DNA of 64,000 nucleotides from Ignavibacteria bacterium UBA7675. GTDB lineage: Bacteria > Bacteroidota > Ignavibacteria > Kapaibacteriales > UB7675. Shown in pieces: positions 42,684-51,959 of the stretch. The stretch lies in NCBI GenBank assembly GCA_002483085.1, contig DLHF01000026.1, positions 43,241-107,240 on the forward strand, written 5' to 3'. Every line of letters starts with the position of its first letter. Positions within the stretch are counted from its first letter, which is position 1. A program made the translations under genes and the position numbers. The notes under the pieces are model-generated. The model did no database searches. It saw only the letters and a program-made list of their open reading frames with translations, and was not told the origin of the DNA.

Positions 42684-45209
42684 CTACTCGTTTGTGCCGG
42701 ATGTTTCGCTACCAGATGGCGGTTCCGCTTTGCGGCGCTCCAGTACGATGCCTACAGCCAGCAGGCCGAGTACAATCACATTCGCAATAAGGCTTAGCGT
42801 TTTTCCTGTCTCGAATTTCTCGGAGACAAATTTCATTTCTACTTTGTGTTTGCCCTGTGGCACGACGATAGACCGAAGAGCGAAGTTGGTCTTATGCACT
42901 GGCACTTCCTGCCCGTCGATATAGGCGTGCCACGACGGATAATAAATTTCGCTTATTACCAACAAGTTGCGCCCGGTAGCTTCTACGTCGAAAGCAATGT
43001 ACTCATTGCGGAAATCCGTCACCTTCGCCATTGCGCTCGGGCCAGATGGCTCGATGCTCTGCGGAAGTGCTTGCTCTACAAATGCCAGAGCCTGAGCGTC
43101 GAAATCTCCGTCTTTCAGGTGGTTGAGAATGTCCATCGGCTTGGCTACGGCTACGCTGTCTACAAAAAACGCGCGCGGCAGTTGTCCGGGATTGGCATAG
43201 ATGAGTGTATTCGACTCGCGCGACTGGAACACTGGCGTCATGCCTTCGGCAAGCGGCCTGTCGGCAACGAGATATTTTACATTGAGCAAATTCCACAAGA
43301 ATGGATTGACGATCACCGAACCACCACCCTTGCCTGCCACGTCGAGCAGGTCTTGGTACACGCGCAGTTTAGCAGAGTGATAGCCGTGGATATTTTGTTC
43401 AAAGAAGTACGCCGGTTTGTTGGGCGAACCGCCCGTAAAATCGGCAACGCGATACACCGAGTTGTCCTGCTTCAGAAATTGCACAGCATCAGTCTCGCGG
43501 AATACTGTTTCGGTGGCCTCCTCTTTGGCAATGTCGAGGCTACGAGAGTCTACCCGCCAAAGGTCTACGACCAGTAACAGACCAATAGCTGCAAAAAACA
43601 CCGTCTGCGAGAGCTTGTTGCGCACAAACATCCAGCCGGCAATTGTAAATCCAAGGGCGAGAATTGCTGTTATAAACCAGTCGGAAATCATTTCGTCGTA
43701 CACGAACTCATGCAGCGAAGCCGGAAGCTGCTGGCCGTTCGGGCTCGCAGCTACACCGCTTATATAGCTTTCTTTGAAAGCAACGCTGTACAGCACGCCA
43801 AACAAGAGGAATACACCCGCTATCAGCACCGAAGTACGCATGATTTTAGTTGCTGCGGGGTCGCCCAAACGACGCCATTCCACAAGCGCTGTAATACCAT
43901 AGCCCGCAAGCACTGGCACAGCAAACTGTATCAGCACAAGCGCAATGCTGGGCGCTCGAAATTTGTTAAAGCTCGGCACATAGTGGAAAAAGAAGTCGTA
44001 CAGAATGGATAGGTTTTTGCCAAACGATAAAAACAGTGAAAAGATGGAGAGGCCGATCAAGAACTGTACAAACACGTTTTTCCGAAATCGTATAGCTCCA
44101 ATAATCGCAAAGGCGAGCACGCCAATACCCATGTAGTTCGCAGCGTCGGTAAATGGCATCTGCCCCCAATAGGTCATTACGTGTACTTCCTCGCCTCGTG
44201 TCTCCGGTCCGTTGTACGGTAGCTTTCCGTAGCCGTAGTAGTTGGGCACAAAGAACGTTGCAACTTCTTCAGGGCTAAACGACCAATTCGTAGCGTACTC
44301 GTAGTCGAAGCTGCCGTTGGCATCCTGTTGCTGGTTGGGTGTTTTGAGAATAGGCGCCGTTGCTCGTGTGGAGTACGGCGTGTATTCCATTACCGAAAGA
44401 TAGCGGTCTGCTCCCATCGCAAAAGCCAGGCCACCGGCAACTGCCAGCACGCCAACAGCGCGCAGCACAGGCACTACCGATTCCTTCTTTACAGCCAGTC
44501 CAATAATCTCTAGCAGCAAGTACAGGCCAAAAGCGCACAGAGCGTAAAATACCATCTGTACGTGCGTAGACTCTACTAGAATGTGGACTGCTATGATAAG
44601 AAGCACAGAGTACAACACCGAAAAGCGCTCGCGCAGCCTCTCCATGCACATAAAGATATACGGCATGGTCATGAGCGCTATAGGCTTGGTATTGTGCCCA
44701 ATGGTAATCCACGTAATAACAAAGGTGGAAAAGACGGCTGCAAATGCTGTAAAAAACGAAATGAACCGGGCGTGCTTTTTCACGCGCATCAGGAAGTACA
44801 TACCAATGCCGTACACCGCGTAAAACATCGCTACTCGCGCGGTGTCGCTGCCAAAAATATTGCCGAAGATTCGGGTAATTCCGAAAAATATCGACGAGGT
44901 CAAGTCCCACCAGCGGTCGCCCGTTGTAAGCAATGCTGCATAGCTGGGCATACCGCTAAAAATATAGGGAAGCCACAGCGGAAAATTCCCGCTTTCGTTC
45001 GCACTTTTGATATAGTGGCTAAAGCTCATCGAGGCGAGGTTGTCGGAGGCAGTAGAGAACCCGGCGCCAAAGATGGCCCATCCGAGGAACCCAAAGACAG
45101 CGAGCACAATACCAAAGCAATAGACTGCGTCCTGGTAGCGCTCCGGGATGAAGGGCTTGCTGGACTTCTGTGTTCGCGCCTGTACAACGCTCTTGTAAGT
45201 TTTCGCCAT
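42684..45209 (-). CDS. YfhO-like polytopic membrane protein
   Basis: This 841-residue protein has about 12-14 membrane helices in the first 560 residues and a periplasmic domain after them, then one last helix (ANVIVLGLLAVGIVLERR). Features typical of YfhO-type GT-C proteins are the first periplasmic loop with NFPLWLPYIFSGMPSYA, and the late pattern NPFLWNLLNVKYLV, YYPSWHAYIDGQEV and IVVPQGKHKVEM. Such proteins are thought to move sugars from a lipid carrier, for example onto teichoic acid or glycoproteins. I chose ATG 45209, which has a CCGGAG site, over 45263. It heads a minus-strand run that includes the acidic protein and lysC. Confidence 0.82.
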   Translation of the reverse strand: MAKTYKSVVQARTQKSSKPFIPERYQDAVYCFGIVLAVFGFLGWAIFGAGFSTASDNLASMSFSHYIKSANESGNFPLWLPYIFSGMPSYAALLTTGDRWWDLTSSIFFGITRIFGNIFGSDTARVAMFYAVYGIGMYFLMRVKKHARFISFFTAFAAVFSTFVITWITIGHNTKPIALMTMPYIFMCMERLRERFSVLYSVLLIIAVHILVESTHVQMVFYALCAFGLYLLLEIIGLAVKKESVVPVLRAVGVLAVAGGLAFAMGADRYLSVMEYTPYSTRATAPILKTPNQQQDANGSFDYEYATNWSFSPEEVATFFVPNYYGYGKLPYNGPETRGEEVHVMTYWGQMPFTDAANYMGIGVLAFAIIGAIRFRKNVFVQFLIGLSIFSLFLSFGKNLSILYDFFFHYVPSFNKFRAPSIALVLIQFAVPVLAGYGITALVEWRRLGDPAATKIMRTSVLIAGVFLLFGVLYSVAFKESYISGVAASPNGQQLPASLHEFVYDEMISDWFITAILALGFTIAGWMFVRNKLSQTVFFAAIGLLLVVDLWRVDSRSLDIAKEEATETVFRETDAVQFLKQDNSVYRVADFTGGSPNKPAYFFEQNIHGYHSAKLRVYQDLLDVAGKGGGSVIVNPFLWNLLNVKYLVADRPLAEGMTPVFQSRESNTLIYANPGQLPRAFFVDSVAVAKPMDILNHLKDGDFDAQALAFVEQALPQSIEPSGPSAMAKVTDFRNEYIAFDVEATGRNLLVISEIYYPSWHAYIDGQEVPVHKTNFALRSIVVPQGKHKVEMKFVSEKFETGKTLSLIANVIVLGLLAVGIVLERRKAEPPSGSETSGTNE

Positions 45210-45339
45210 GACAACTCCGGGTGCGTAAAGAGATAATGAAGAACTCGACAAAACGAGGCGCAAAATATTGAAATCTGCGCCGATGAGAAAATCTTTCTTG
45301 CTCCTCTGTCAAAGCTGTGCAGTTCCAATGCAATTCGGT

Positions 45340-45445
45340 GTATGGCCAGAACAACCTGCATGGGCGCTTCGGTCTTTGCACCACCGTTCCGTCTTTGCAC
45401 CGCGTAGCAAGACCGCTGCGGGCTGTTCCACCCCAATCGCTGGAT
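45340..45445 (-). repeat. Dispersed intergenic repeat, short form (copy G)
   Basis: The gap between the YfhO-like gene and the next glycosyltransferase holds a degenerate copy. Its minus strand reads GGGGTGGAACAGCCCGCAGC, then ACGCGGTGCAAAGACGGAAC and GCAAAGACCGAAGCGCC, which aligns to copy A (GGTGGAACAACCACGCGGC, GCGCGGTGCGGAGA) and to copy F. The palindromic core is missing. No gene is seen in the gap. Confidence 0.5.
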
Positions 45446-45468
45446 ATACATAGCTGCGGGCTACCGGA

Positions 45469-46770
45469 TTATCCAAGCAGTTGCGCCAAGCGCCCGGTAA
45501 GCGAGCGCCGCTCATACGCTGTAATTGCATCGCCGTTGAAATCGTTGTAGGGTGTATCGCTTTTCCAGTGTTCGTAGTAGTTGAGAATGATATCGGCGCA
45601 CGCCTCTATTTCCGACTGGTGGGCTGTTTCGCCCGCTCGTGTTTCGCGCAGCAGCCCCGCGATAGCGCTTTGCTGTGGCGCCACGGCAATAATCGGCCTA
45701 CGCACTCCTACGTATTCATACACCTTGCCCGGCACAATTTCCTCGCTTTCCTTTGCTTCGTCGACAATAAGCAGCAGGGCATCGGATTCGAGCAGATACT
45801 GCACGCTGCGCTCGTGCGGTACATAGCCAATCACTTCGATAGAAGAGCGAAAGGACGCGGACTCGAACATCTGGTGAATTTCGGCACCAAAGCGCCCTAC
45901 GAACCGCAGATGCAGCAGGCGTGGGTCGAGCGTGCCCTGCCCAATCAACAGCTCCAACGCTGCAAAGAAACTGGCGGGATTTCGGCGCCCGTACATGGAG
46001 CCAGTGTACGTAATAGTAAATTTTGCATTGCGACCGTGCTCTGCCACAGGAAAATCGGCGGAATCGAACCCATTGGATATGTGGTGAAACTTCTCCTTTG
46101 GCAGATCGGGGTATTTCCCGAGCGCATCTTTTACAATGCCTTCCCATGCGCATTCCACCGCATCGGCTTCCCGGAACACAGAATGCTCCAGCGAGCGGTC
46201 GACAGCAGCGGGCAAAAACCAGCGGTTGGGCGTTGTAAGAAATTGCGTCCACGGATCGCGCAGCCCCGCTACCCACCGCAGCCCGGTTTTGCGCTTGAGC
46301 TGCCGCGCAATAAGCGAAGCAGTGTACGGAGGCGACGAACTGTAGATCGCCTGTATGTTAAATTTTTTGATCAGCTCCAGTCCGGCAGGCACAGCGCTCG
46401 GCATCCACCCAATGCGCGCATCGGGAATAAAAAATGTACCGCGCACCCATTCGGCTACTTGCTCCTTCATCGAGCGCTTCTGCGTTTCTTTTTTTATCAC
46501 ATTGACATCAATAGGAGTATCTTTCTTTACACCCATGAACATCCTGTACAGATCGTATGGCTCGTAGATATGCGTGCGCTCTACATGGATATTGGAGGGA
46601 ATTTTCGCCAGCAGCGACTCATCCCGAGCGGGAAAATCGCCATTGGAAACAGTCAGGACTATTGGGTTCCATCCATACAATGGCAGATATTGTATATACT
46701 TCAGCACGCGCTGTACACCAGGGCCACCAGAAGGAGGAAAATAATAAGCAACAACAAGAACGGATTTCAT
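45469..46770 (-). CDS. Glycosyltransferase family 4
   Basis: This 433-residue GT-B enzyme starts at ATG 46770 with VLVVAYYFPPSGGPGVQRV, the glycine-rich acceptor loop seen in many WbuB/WcaI-like enzymes. It continues with YSSSPPYTASLIARQLKRK, GLRWVAGLRDPWTQF and, in the donor half, FTITYTGSMYGRRNPASFF, RFVGRFGAEI, YVPHERSVQYLLESDALLL and KVYEYVGVRRPIIAV. The longer frame to 46914 adds unlikely residues. It is divergent from the GT4 gene at 47044, and the 273-base gap between them must hold both promoters. The sugar is unknown. Confidence 0.85.
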   Translation of the reverse strand: MKSVLVVAYYFPPSGGPGVQRVLKYIQYLPLYGWNPIVLTVSNGDFPARDESLLAKIPSNIHVERTHIYEPYDLYRMFMGVKKDTPIDVNVIKKETQKRSMKEQVAEWVRGTFFIPDARIGWMPSAVPAGLELIKKFNIQAIYSSSPPYTASLIARQLKRKTGLRWVAGLRDPWTQFLTTPNRWFLPAAVDRSLEHSVFREADAVECAWEGIVKDALGKYPDLPKEKFHHISNGFDSADFPVAEHGRNAKFTITYTGSMYGRRNPASFFAALELLIGQGTLDPRLLHLRFVGRFGAEIHQMFESASFRSSIEVIGYVPHERSVQYLLESDALLLIVDEAKESEEIVPGKVYEYVGVRRPIIAVAPQQSAIAGLLRETRAGETAHQSEIEACADIILNYYEHWKSDTPYNDFNGDAITAYERRSLTGRLAQLLG

Positions 46771-47043
46771 AGCTATTCTTACAAAGGGGCGCGTCCCTGT
46801 GTGCAGAAACGCCTGCGTAAAGATACACCACAGCACCATAGCCCGTACATTGTGCGGACGTTGAACGCACTGTATTGCGGCGTGTATCATAAAACTGTCC
46901 TGCACATCGGGCAATCTGCACAGTGCTGTACTACCGATGCCTCATCTGCTGCCATGAGGGGCAGGTGCGATATCCTTCGGCACAGGATGCAAATTTATAG
47001 TATTTTAGCAAGAAAGAACAGCATCCAGCGAAAACAGCAAGTT

Positions 47044-48177
47044 ATGAAAATAGCATATCTGTCGACTTTTTACCCATACAGAGGCGGCATTGCACAGTTC
47101 AACGGCTCCTTATTCCGCGCATTTGAGCGCCGTAGCGACGTGGAAATACAGGCTTATACGTTCAGCAGGCAATACCCTGGCTTTCTCTTTCCCGGCAGCA
47201 GCCAAACGGTGGCCCCTAACGATCCTGCCGATCCAATACCTGCGCTGCGGATACTCGATACGATCAATCCGATAAGCTACTACCGCACGGCACAGGAAAT
47301 CCAGAATTTTCGCCCCGACATTCTGCTGATGAAGTTTTTTATGCCGTTTTTTTGTCCGGCACTTGGCACTGTAGCTGGCCGCCTGCGAAAGCGCGGTGTA
47401 GCACCCCTTACTATTCTGGGGAATGTCATCCCGCATGAGCAAAGGCCGGGCGATCTCGCTCTGATGAAATACTTTTTCCGGCAGAACGACGGATTTATCA
47501 CGCTAAGCAAAGCTATGCAGGCAGACCTGCTGTCGCTCAAGCCCGACGCGCGGTATCTCTACCACCCCCATCCCATTTACTCGCATTTTGGAGCAAAGGC
47601 AGACCGCGAACAAGCGCGGCGCGAGCTCGGGATTCCGCCGGGCAAAAAAGTAATGCTGTTTTTTGGATTTATCCGCAAGTACAAGGGGTTAGACATCGTG
47701 TTAGAATCTATGCAGTACCTGCCCAACGACTACTATCTGATTGTAGCTGGCGAAGTGTATGGAAACTTTGATGAATACCAAGCTATTATCGACAGGCTGG
47801 GGCTGGCCGACCGTGTGCAGCTCCATGTGCGTTATGTAAGCGACAACGAAGTGCCTGCGCTGTTCTGTGCATCGGATGTGTGTGTGTTGCCCTATCGCTC
47901 AGCCACGCAGAGCGGTGTGATCCCTATTGCATTTCACTTCGAGATTCCGGTTGTTGTTACGGATGTAGGCGGGCTACGCGAAGTAATAGAGCCGTTTGGC
48001 ACAGGTACAGTAGCATCCAACACCCATCCGCACACTGTTGCCCGCGCTGTAGAGGAGTGCTTTCAGCGCAATCTCCACCACGGCCTGAGCGACAACATCA
48101 ACCGCTTTAAGCAGCAGTATTCTTGGGACAACCTCGCGGCAACAGTATTGCAGCTACACAAGGAAACCAGATCGTAG
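47044..48177 (+). CDS. Glycosyltransferase family 4
   Basis: This 377-residue GT-B enzyme starts with MKIAYLSTFYPYRGGIAQFN. The donor half is clear: KKVMLFFGFIRKYKGLDIVL, YYLIVAGEVYGNFDEY, VRYVSDNEVPALFCASDVC, and YRSATQSGVIPIAFHFEIPV followed by VTDVGGLREVIE. A long open frame continues upstream to 45481 only because it runs opposite another gene; the true start is ATG 47044. Its stop lies directly beside the stop of the convergent GT9 gene (48178), without overlap. Confidence 0.87.
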   Translation: MKIAYLSTFYPYRGGIAQFNGSLFRAFERRSDVEIQAYTFSRQYPGFLFPGSSQTVAPNDPADPIPALRILDTINPISYYRTAQEIQNFRPDILLMKFFMPFFCPALGTVAGRLRKRGVAPLTILGNVIPHEQRPGDLALMKYFFRQNDGFITLSKAMQADLLSLKPDARYLYHPHPIYSHFGAKADREQARRELGIPPGKKVMLFFGFIRKYKGLDIVLESMQYLPNDYYLIVAGEVYGNFDEYQAIIDRLGLADRVQLHVRYVSDNEVPALFCASDVCVLPYRSATQSGVIPIAFHFEIPVVVTDVGGLREVIEPFGTGTVASNTHPHTVARAVEECFQRNLHHGLSDNINRFKQQYSWDNLAATVLQLHKETRS

Positions 48178-49272
48178 CTACAAGTGCGGGCTACACGCCG
48201 CAAGAGTACGCCCCACAGCATGGAGTACCTTCTCCACAGGCAGATGAGTCATGCAGTCGTATTCCGAATTGGTGCAGGTGGCCTGAAAAAAGCAATGGCA
48301 CGGCAGGTCGGGAGTGAGTATTTCGCCACGACCGTACAGCTCAAACTCATGCGGATTAAAAATATTCACAAAAAGCACAAGCGGGCGTTTAAGACCAATC
48401 GCGAGGTGCATTGCCATAGTGACTGCAGTCACCACAACATCGCACCTGTTCACAAGCGAAGCAAACTCCTGCAAAGAAAAATAGCCGGGATAGTAAGCTC
48501 CGGTTGCCGCTGCAAGGCGCGTGTTTTTTTCGTGTTCCTGTTCGCCCCCCAGCAGCATAGGAAAATATCCTTCCTGCTGTAGGCGCACAATCAGGCTCTC
48601 CCACCGCTCTTCGGCCCACAAGCGAGACGTCCAGCGACCTCCACAACCTGTATTCAACCCCACTATCGGGCGTCCTTCGGCGGGAATATCCCATTGCCTT
48701 TCCACCGACATATTGAGAATATACTCCTCGCCCTCAAAGGTCCAGCCGCAAATCTCGAATATTTCCTGTGGATACGACTTTGTATTCGCCTGATTTACAT
48801 CATCGAAAAGGCCGGTCAGGTACTTGTGCTCGGCTGCTTCATCGAACGGTGCGGGCTTGCCATCGCGCAGCACAAACCCGTACTTATGGGTAGCACGCAC
48901 CAGCGAAGCAAGAGCACAGGCGTCGGGGTCTTTGTCCAAACTATAAACAATATCGAACTCGGTAGCCTGCAGCACCAACAGAGATTCAGGAGTAAAAGGA
49001 AGGATTTTGTCGACCGACGGCGGCACCATTTCCGGCGAGCGAGTTACCCACCAAACAGCAGCAGAGGGATATTCGCGGGCTATTCTATGCAGCAGAGGTG
49101 TTGTGCGAATAACATCGCCTATCGCGCCGAGCTTGATAATAAGTATTCTGCGGTCACGCGGAGTATAATAGCTACAGTCATCGCAGTGAACGCCGTATTG
49201 TTTATGCGGCGCGCACGGAATATCGCCGCGAAAATAGCTGCAATCAGGATGGAGAACAACAGGCTGGTCCAT
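48178..49272 (-). CDS. Glycosyltransferase family 9 (heptosyltransferase-like)
   Basis: This 364-residue protein has the GT9 pattern: ILIIKLGAIGDVIRTTPLL (about residues 43-61), then VGLNTGCGGRWTSRLW, YFPMLLGGEQEHEKN and FASLVNRCDVVVTAVTMAMH. GT9 enzymes add heptose or related sugars to LPS core. An extra N-terminal piece of about 40 residues carries four cysteines (PDCSYFRGDIPCAPH, GVHCDDCSYY), a likely metal-binding knuckle not found in classical WaaC/WaaF. It follows the porin-like gene by two bases on the same strand. Confidence 0.83.
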   Translation of the reverse strand: MDQPVVLHPDCSYFRGDIPCAPHKQYGVHCDDCSYYTPRDRRILIIKLGAIGDVIRTTPLLHRIAREYPSAAVWWVTRSPEMVPPSVDKILPFTPESLLVLQATEFDIVYSLDKDPDACALASLVRATHKYGFVLRDGKPAPFDEAAEHKYLTGLFDDVNQANTKSYPQEIFEICGWTFEGEEYILNMSVERQWDIPAEGRPIVGLNTGCGGRWTSRLWAEERWESLIVRLQQEGYFPMLLGGEQEHEKNTRLAAATGAYYPGYFSLQEFASLVNRCDVVVTAVTMAMHLAIGLKRPLVLFVNIFNPHEFELYGRGEILTPDLPCHCFFQATCTNSEYDCMTHLPVEKVLHAVGRTLAACSPHL

Positions 49273-49274
49273 TA

Positions 49275-50039
49275 TCAGATACGGTACATCAGCATTAAAG
49301 AAAACAGAATATTGCCTACAACGCTTTCCTCTGTTTCAAACTGCGAGGGGTTCGATGTAAGAAGTTGGCCACGCACATCATCTCTTCCCAACAGATTGAC
49401 AGCGCCATAGCCTATACTGGTATCGACAAAAATATTACTCTCAAATTCCCCTTCTAATCCTACGCGCAGCGCAGCACCCATGCGAAAGGCCGACGCTTTG
49501 GCGGTTGTCGCCTCGCGGGACTGTATCAGGCTTCCATCTAAGTCTTTGAATTCCCAGTTAAAGAAACCCGAATGCAAATATGATGCGCGCAGCTCGACAG
49601 CACTGTAGAGGTTCACGAACGGGGTCAACCTACGCACGACAAACTCTCCGCCAATAACGCCAGTAGGCATATCCACTTTGTGTTCGAGATACACAGCTCC
49701 AGTCTCCAGAGGAATACGCCATGTACCCCGGTAGAACAGATAATCCACGCCGAGCATCAGGCGAAACATACTGGAATCACCGAGAGCAAAACGCGCGTGC
49801 AGACCAATTCCGGGCTGCAACCCATCGAGGCTACCACCGGGCAAATACACAATAGAATCTGTAGGACTGCCCTGAAGAACATCCGGGAACAGGAAGTCGC
49901 GTGCCGGGTTGTCGCCATTAATCCACGCGGCTGATAGACCGATACCGATCTTAAAATCGGATATCTGTGCAGAAGCGCGGGGAGAACCTGCTGCCAGCAC
50001 GAGGCCGATAAACAGAAGAGCTGCAAGGAATCGAGTCAT
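49275..50039 (-). CDS. Outer-membrane beta-barrel protein
   Basis: This 254-residue protein begins with a signal peptide (FLAALLFIGLVLAAGSPRASA). The rest alternates short hydrophobic strands, for example FKIGIGLSAAW, GIGLHARFALGD, VYLEHKVDM, AFRMGAALRVGLEGEFESN and VGNILFSLMLMYRI; the last residues end in an aromatic/hydrophobic strand, as expected for barrel insertion. The family is of the OmpA-like/PorV-like barrel type but without a clear name. It lies between a GT2 and a GT9 gene on the same strand with gaps of 20 and 2 bases. Confidence 0.72.
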   Translation of the reverse strand: MTRFLAALLFIGLVLAAGSPRASAQISDFKIGIGLSAAWINGDNPARDFLFPDVLQGSPTDSIVYLPGGSLDGLQPGIGLHARFALGDSSMFRLMLGVDYLFYRGTWRIPLETGAVYLEHKVDMPTGVIGGEFVVRRLTPFVNLYSAVELRASYLHSGFFNWEFKDLDGSLIQSREATTAKASAFRMGAALRVGLEGEFESNIFVDTSIGYGAVNLLGRDDVRGQLLTSNPSQFETEESVVGNILFSLMLMYRI

Positions 50040-50059
50040 ATATACTTATATAAGAGGTG

Positions 50060-51205
50060 CTATAATTCTTCGCGTATAAGATATTCGTCAACTCTCTGAG
50101 CACCTTTGGCAATCAGCTCGCCTAGCAAGCCAATCGAAAAAGTCTGTACACCAACAATGATCAGAAGAATACCGAGCAGTGTAAGAGGTCTGTTGCTAAG
50201 AAAAGTTTCTCCGAGGAACCACTCAATCGTAAGGTACAGATTGAGAGCAATACCCAAGAATACACAGACCGAGCCGAGCGTACCGAACAAATGCAGAGGG
50301 CGTTTCACATAGCGCGTTGTAAACAGCACAGTAAGCAAATCGAGAAAACCTTTTATAAATCGGCTTGCCCCAAACTTCGAGACGCCGTGTTTACGGGGGT
50401 GATGCTGCACTGGAATCTCGGTGACACGGAATCCCTGCCAGTGAGCCAAAGCGGGCAAATAGCGGTGCATTTCGCCATATACATTCAGCGACTTCACAAC
50501 TTCGCGGCGATATCCCTTCAGCCCGCAGTTGAAATCGTGAAGCTTTATGCCGCTTGCCCAAGAGGTAACAGCATTAAAAAGTTTCGAGGGAAGAGTTTTT
50601 TGGAGTGGATCATACCGCTTCCTTTTCCAGCCCGACACTAAGTCGTACCCTTCGCGGAGCTTGGCTAATAGCGCAGGAAGCTCATTGGGGTCGTCCTGCA
50701 AGTCAGCATCCATTGTAAATACGTATTTCCCCTGTGCACGCTCGAATCCTACTGCCAGCCCGGCAGACTTCCCGTAGTTGCGGCGAAAGCGCACTACTTT
50801 CATGCGGGGGTTAGCGCGATGGATTTGCTGTAGGACGGCATAAGAAGAATCGGTGGAACCATCGTCCACAAAAATAACTTCGTATTTGCCGTGCGTCATA
50901 GGGTCGAGCTGCTGCTTCAGGCGCGACGAAAGTTCCTGAAGCGAGTCTTCTTCGTTGAACAGAGGAATCACAACGGATATCTCGGGCGCACCACTGCCAT
51001 GTTCGCGATCTCGCCGCGAAGGCTTTTCTCCACGCCCGGCTTGCGCATCCTCCCGCTTTGGCCGATTTGCACCGGTCTGAGCATTTTCCGGTGTTCGTTC
51101 CGGACGGGAATGCGAGGAGCGAGGACGATTTCTGCGTGAACGGCCTGAACCGGACTGCTGATGCGATGGGTCGTTCGGCTGGTCGCTATGCGGATGTTGT
51201 TCCAC
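50060..51205 (-). CDS. Glycosyltransferase family 2 with Arg-rich N-terminal tail
   Basis: This 381-residue protein is an ArnC/GtrB-like polyprenyl-phosphate glycosyltransferase. The catalytic domain (about 75-290) has ISVVIPLFNEEDSL, VIFVDDGSTDSSYAVL, FTMDADLQDDPNELP and FNCGLKGYRREVV. Two membrane helices follow (LFGTLGSVCVFLGIALNL and PLTLLGILLIIVGVQTFS). It probably makes a polyprenyl-linked sugar used by the membrane GT-C enzymes. The first 70 residues are a disordered stretch rich in Arg, Ser, Glu and Gln, which is unusual for this family. It heads a minus-strand operon with the barrel and GT9 genes. Confidence 0.87.
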   Translation of the reverse strand: MEQHPHSDQPNDPSHQQSGSGRSRRNRPRSSHSRPERTPENAQTGANRPKREDAQAGRGEKPSRRDREHGSGAPEISVVIPLFNEEDSLQELSSRLKQQLDPMTHGKYEVIFVDDGSTDSSYAVLQQIHRANPRMKVVRFRRNYGKSAGLAVGFERAQGKYVFTMDADLQDDPNELPALLAKLREGYDLVSGWKRKRYDPLQKTLPSKLFNAVTSWASGIKLHDFNCGLKGYRREVVKSLNVYGEMHRYLPALAHWQGFRVTEIPVQHHPRKHGVSKFGASRFIKGFLDLLTVLFTTRYVKRPLHLFGTLGSVCVFLGIALNLYLTIEWFLGETFLSNRPLTLLGILLIIVGVQTFSIGLLGELIAKGAQRVDEYLIREEL

Positions 51206-51445
51206 CTACTGTTCGCTTTCTCTGGAAATAAGACTGAAAGAAGCAATTTACGCAGTCGTGCCGCGTAGTCCAATGAAATTAATGCGTTGCGGGCATTTTT
51301 TCAAGCTCCAAAGACAGCTTAGCCCCGCACATCACTCCATGCACCGGGGTGGACGGCTCTCTCTTCGTAATATTATCGCGACAACGCCGTCTACGTTAAA
51401 ATGGCTTATTTAGATTCCAATGATGTGGGTAATTATTGGAAAGCC

Positions 51446-51476
51446 TTTGAAAAATCTATTCTTTGTTGTAATTTTG
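51446..51476 (+). promoter_or_regulatory. Bacteroidota-type promoter of the rpsU locus
   Basis: TTTG at 51446-51449 and TAATTTTG at 51469-51476 are 19 bases apart, matching the TTTG / TAnnTTTG pattern of the primary sigma factor in Bacteroidota. Transcription would start near 51482, giving a leader of about 36 bases with a GAGG site before ATG 51518. The whole 312-base divergent gap 51206-51517 holds no gene; the promoter of the GT2 gene on the other strand was not clear. Confidence 0.6.
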
Positions 51477-51517
51477 CATTCTGTCTCATAACCTACACCA
51501 GAAACGAGGTTATATCA

Positions 51518-51931
51518 ATGGCAAAGCGCGGTCCACGCAGATCCAGAAAAAACAAATACATAACGCTTTACTCTCCCTTCTTGATGAAGGAGACAAAGCA
51601 CGAACTGATCGGCGAGCCGATCGAAGCTGAAGGAGTGCGCCAACAGTGGGCACGATGCACAAAGAGCCGCCATTCGCAGCTGATTAACCTCGATACTCTT
51701 GAGGCGAAACAGAATGGCGACGACGGTTTAGATACAGTTGTTTCACGGGAAGACTCGGTTGCCTATAGTCCTCGTCGTGAATACAACATCGGCGAGGTTG
51801 TCTATCACGAATTGTGGGACGACTTGGGAAGAGTTACCGGTAAGGAAATTACCAGTAACGGCGGTTTCGCTATTGTGGTTCATTTTGAAAAGAACAAAGA
51901 AAAAAGACTCATAGAAAGACTTGGTTCCTGA
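51518..51931 (+). CDS. Small basic protein upstream of rpsU, Tudor/KOW-like tail
   Basis: This 137-residue protein starts at ATG 51518 after a GAGG site. The first 15 residues are very basic (AKRGPRRSRKNKY). The C-terminal 55 residues, with EYNIGEVVYHELWDDLGRV and FAIVVHFEKNKEKRLIERL, resemble a small beta-barrel of the kind found in CarD, KOW or UvrD-tail domains (GDxVxHxxFGxG...VxF). Binding to RNA polymerase, DNA or ribosome is therefore possible. It is cotranscribed with rpsU, 28 bases downstream. I do not know a named family. Confidence 0.7.
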   Translation: MAKRGPRRSRKNKYITLYSPFLMKETKHELIGEPIEAEGVRQQWARCTKSRHSQLINLDTLEAKQNGDDGLDTVVSREDSVAYSPRREYNIGEVVYHELWDDLGRVTGKEITSNGGFAIVVHFEKNKEKRLIERLGS

Positions 51932-51959
51932 TTTTTCCATTCATTTTTCGAGGTATTTT

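Noticed and set aside
45481..47043. Long plus-strand open frame of over 500 codons before the GT4 gene at 47044.
   Set aside because: It runs opposite a clear GT4 gene, has the Cys/His/Arg-rich composition of an antisense shadow and no family motif. It is only joined by chance to the real gene.
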